Origin: a virus
IMG/VR virus record: IMGVR_UViG_3300025151_003787
Span: 1-24,425 of that record
DNA length: 24,425 nt
Strand: one strand, 5' to 3'
Shown in pieces: positions 24,384-24,425 of the stretch. The translations under genes were made by a program, and so were the position numbers. A model generated the notes under the pieces. It did no database searches. It had not been told where the DNA came from and saw only the letters and a program-made list of their open reading frames with translations. Every line of letters begins with the position of its first letter. Positions within the stretch are counted from its first letter, which is position 1.

Positions 24384-24425
24384 ATGGCTAAAATAATAAA
24401 AAGAAAATCAGACAATTTAGTAATA
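24384..24425 (+). CDS. partial CDS, cut by the window end
   Basis: An ATG one base after the stop of the propeller gene opens a frame that runs to the window end: MAKIIKRKSDNLVI, 14 codons. The same one-base spacing is seen at 16165/16167, which supports it as a real gene start. It has a basic N-terminus. The rest is outside the window, so no function can be given. Confidence 0.55.
   Translation, partial: MAKIIKRKSDNLVI

Noticed and set aside
1-24425. CRISPR arrays, insertion sequences, integrase or attachment sites, rho-independent terminators
   Set aside because: None were seen: no regularly spaced identical repeats, no transposase or integrase motifs, and no GC-rich hairpin followed by a T-run.

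Overview
The window is a 24.4 kb stretch of a double-stranded DNA tailed-phage genome. It is AT-rich (about one third G+C by eye) and every gene lies on the + strand. It holds the packaging, head and short-tail module of a podovirus-like phage. The marine-type repeats in the tail genes (ELN-x-LDG and DGNA-x-DF-x-IGLDD modules, and KING/KLNAI-like N-termini) suggest an uncultured marine virus on an AT-rich bacterial host. The host cannot be named from this sequence. No replication, integration, lysis, tRNA or host-derived metabolic genes are seen.

Layout, left to right: a putative small terminase (85-684); large terminase (677-2206); portal (2197-4101); a 62-aa protein (4101-4289); an 889-aa Gln/Ala-rich coiled-coil protein (4290-6959); a 1951-aa giant protein, probably an internal or ejection protein (6959-12814); a scaffold-like protein (12869-13642); the major capsid protein candidate (13655-14560); and a run of small head or neck proteins (14568-16625), which includes a 33-aa zinc-finger-like ORF at 15291-15392. 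Then come a neck/adaptor candidate (16625-17941), a beta-propeller tail protein (17941-20403), a repetitive tail fibre (20403-22991), a second propeller protein (22991-24382) and the first 14 codons of another gene. Genes are packed as stop/start overlaps (TAATG, ATGA, TAGTG), as in one long late operon. Only two gaps exceed 50 bases: 12815-12868 and 15743-15865. The second can fold into a long hairpin.

How the parts would work together: the terminases fill the head through the portal. The scaffold shapes the shell made by the capsid protein, and small beta-rich proteins probably decorate it. The two large proteins between portal and scaffold are likely held in the head and ejected with the DNA. 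The adaptor, propeller and fibre form the short tail.

The most striking signals are not genes. GATC and CCWGG do not occur at all in the window, although CCSGG occurs 17 times. Codon choice is visibly bent to achieve this: Pro-Gly is always CCG/CCC-GG, and Asp before a C-starting codon is always GAC. GGCC, GCGC and TCGA also appear to be missing. This looks like escape from host restriction. Other points of interest are the zinc-finger micro-ORF behind an A10 slippery run, the hairpin at 15755-15844, and two related jelly-roll (carbohydrate-binding-like) insertions in neighbouring tail genes, each with a patch of raised G+C.
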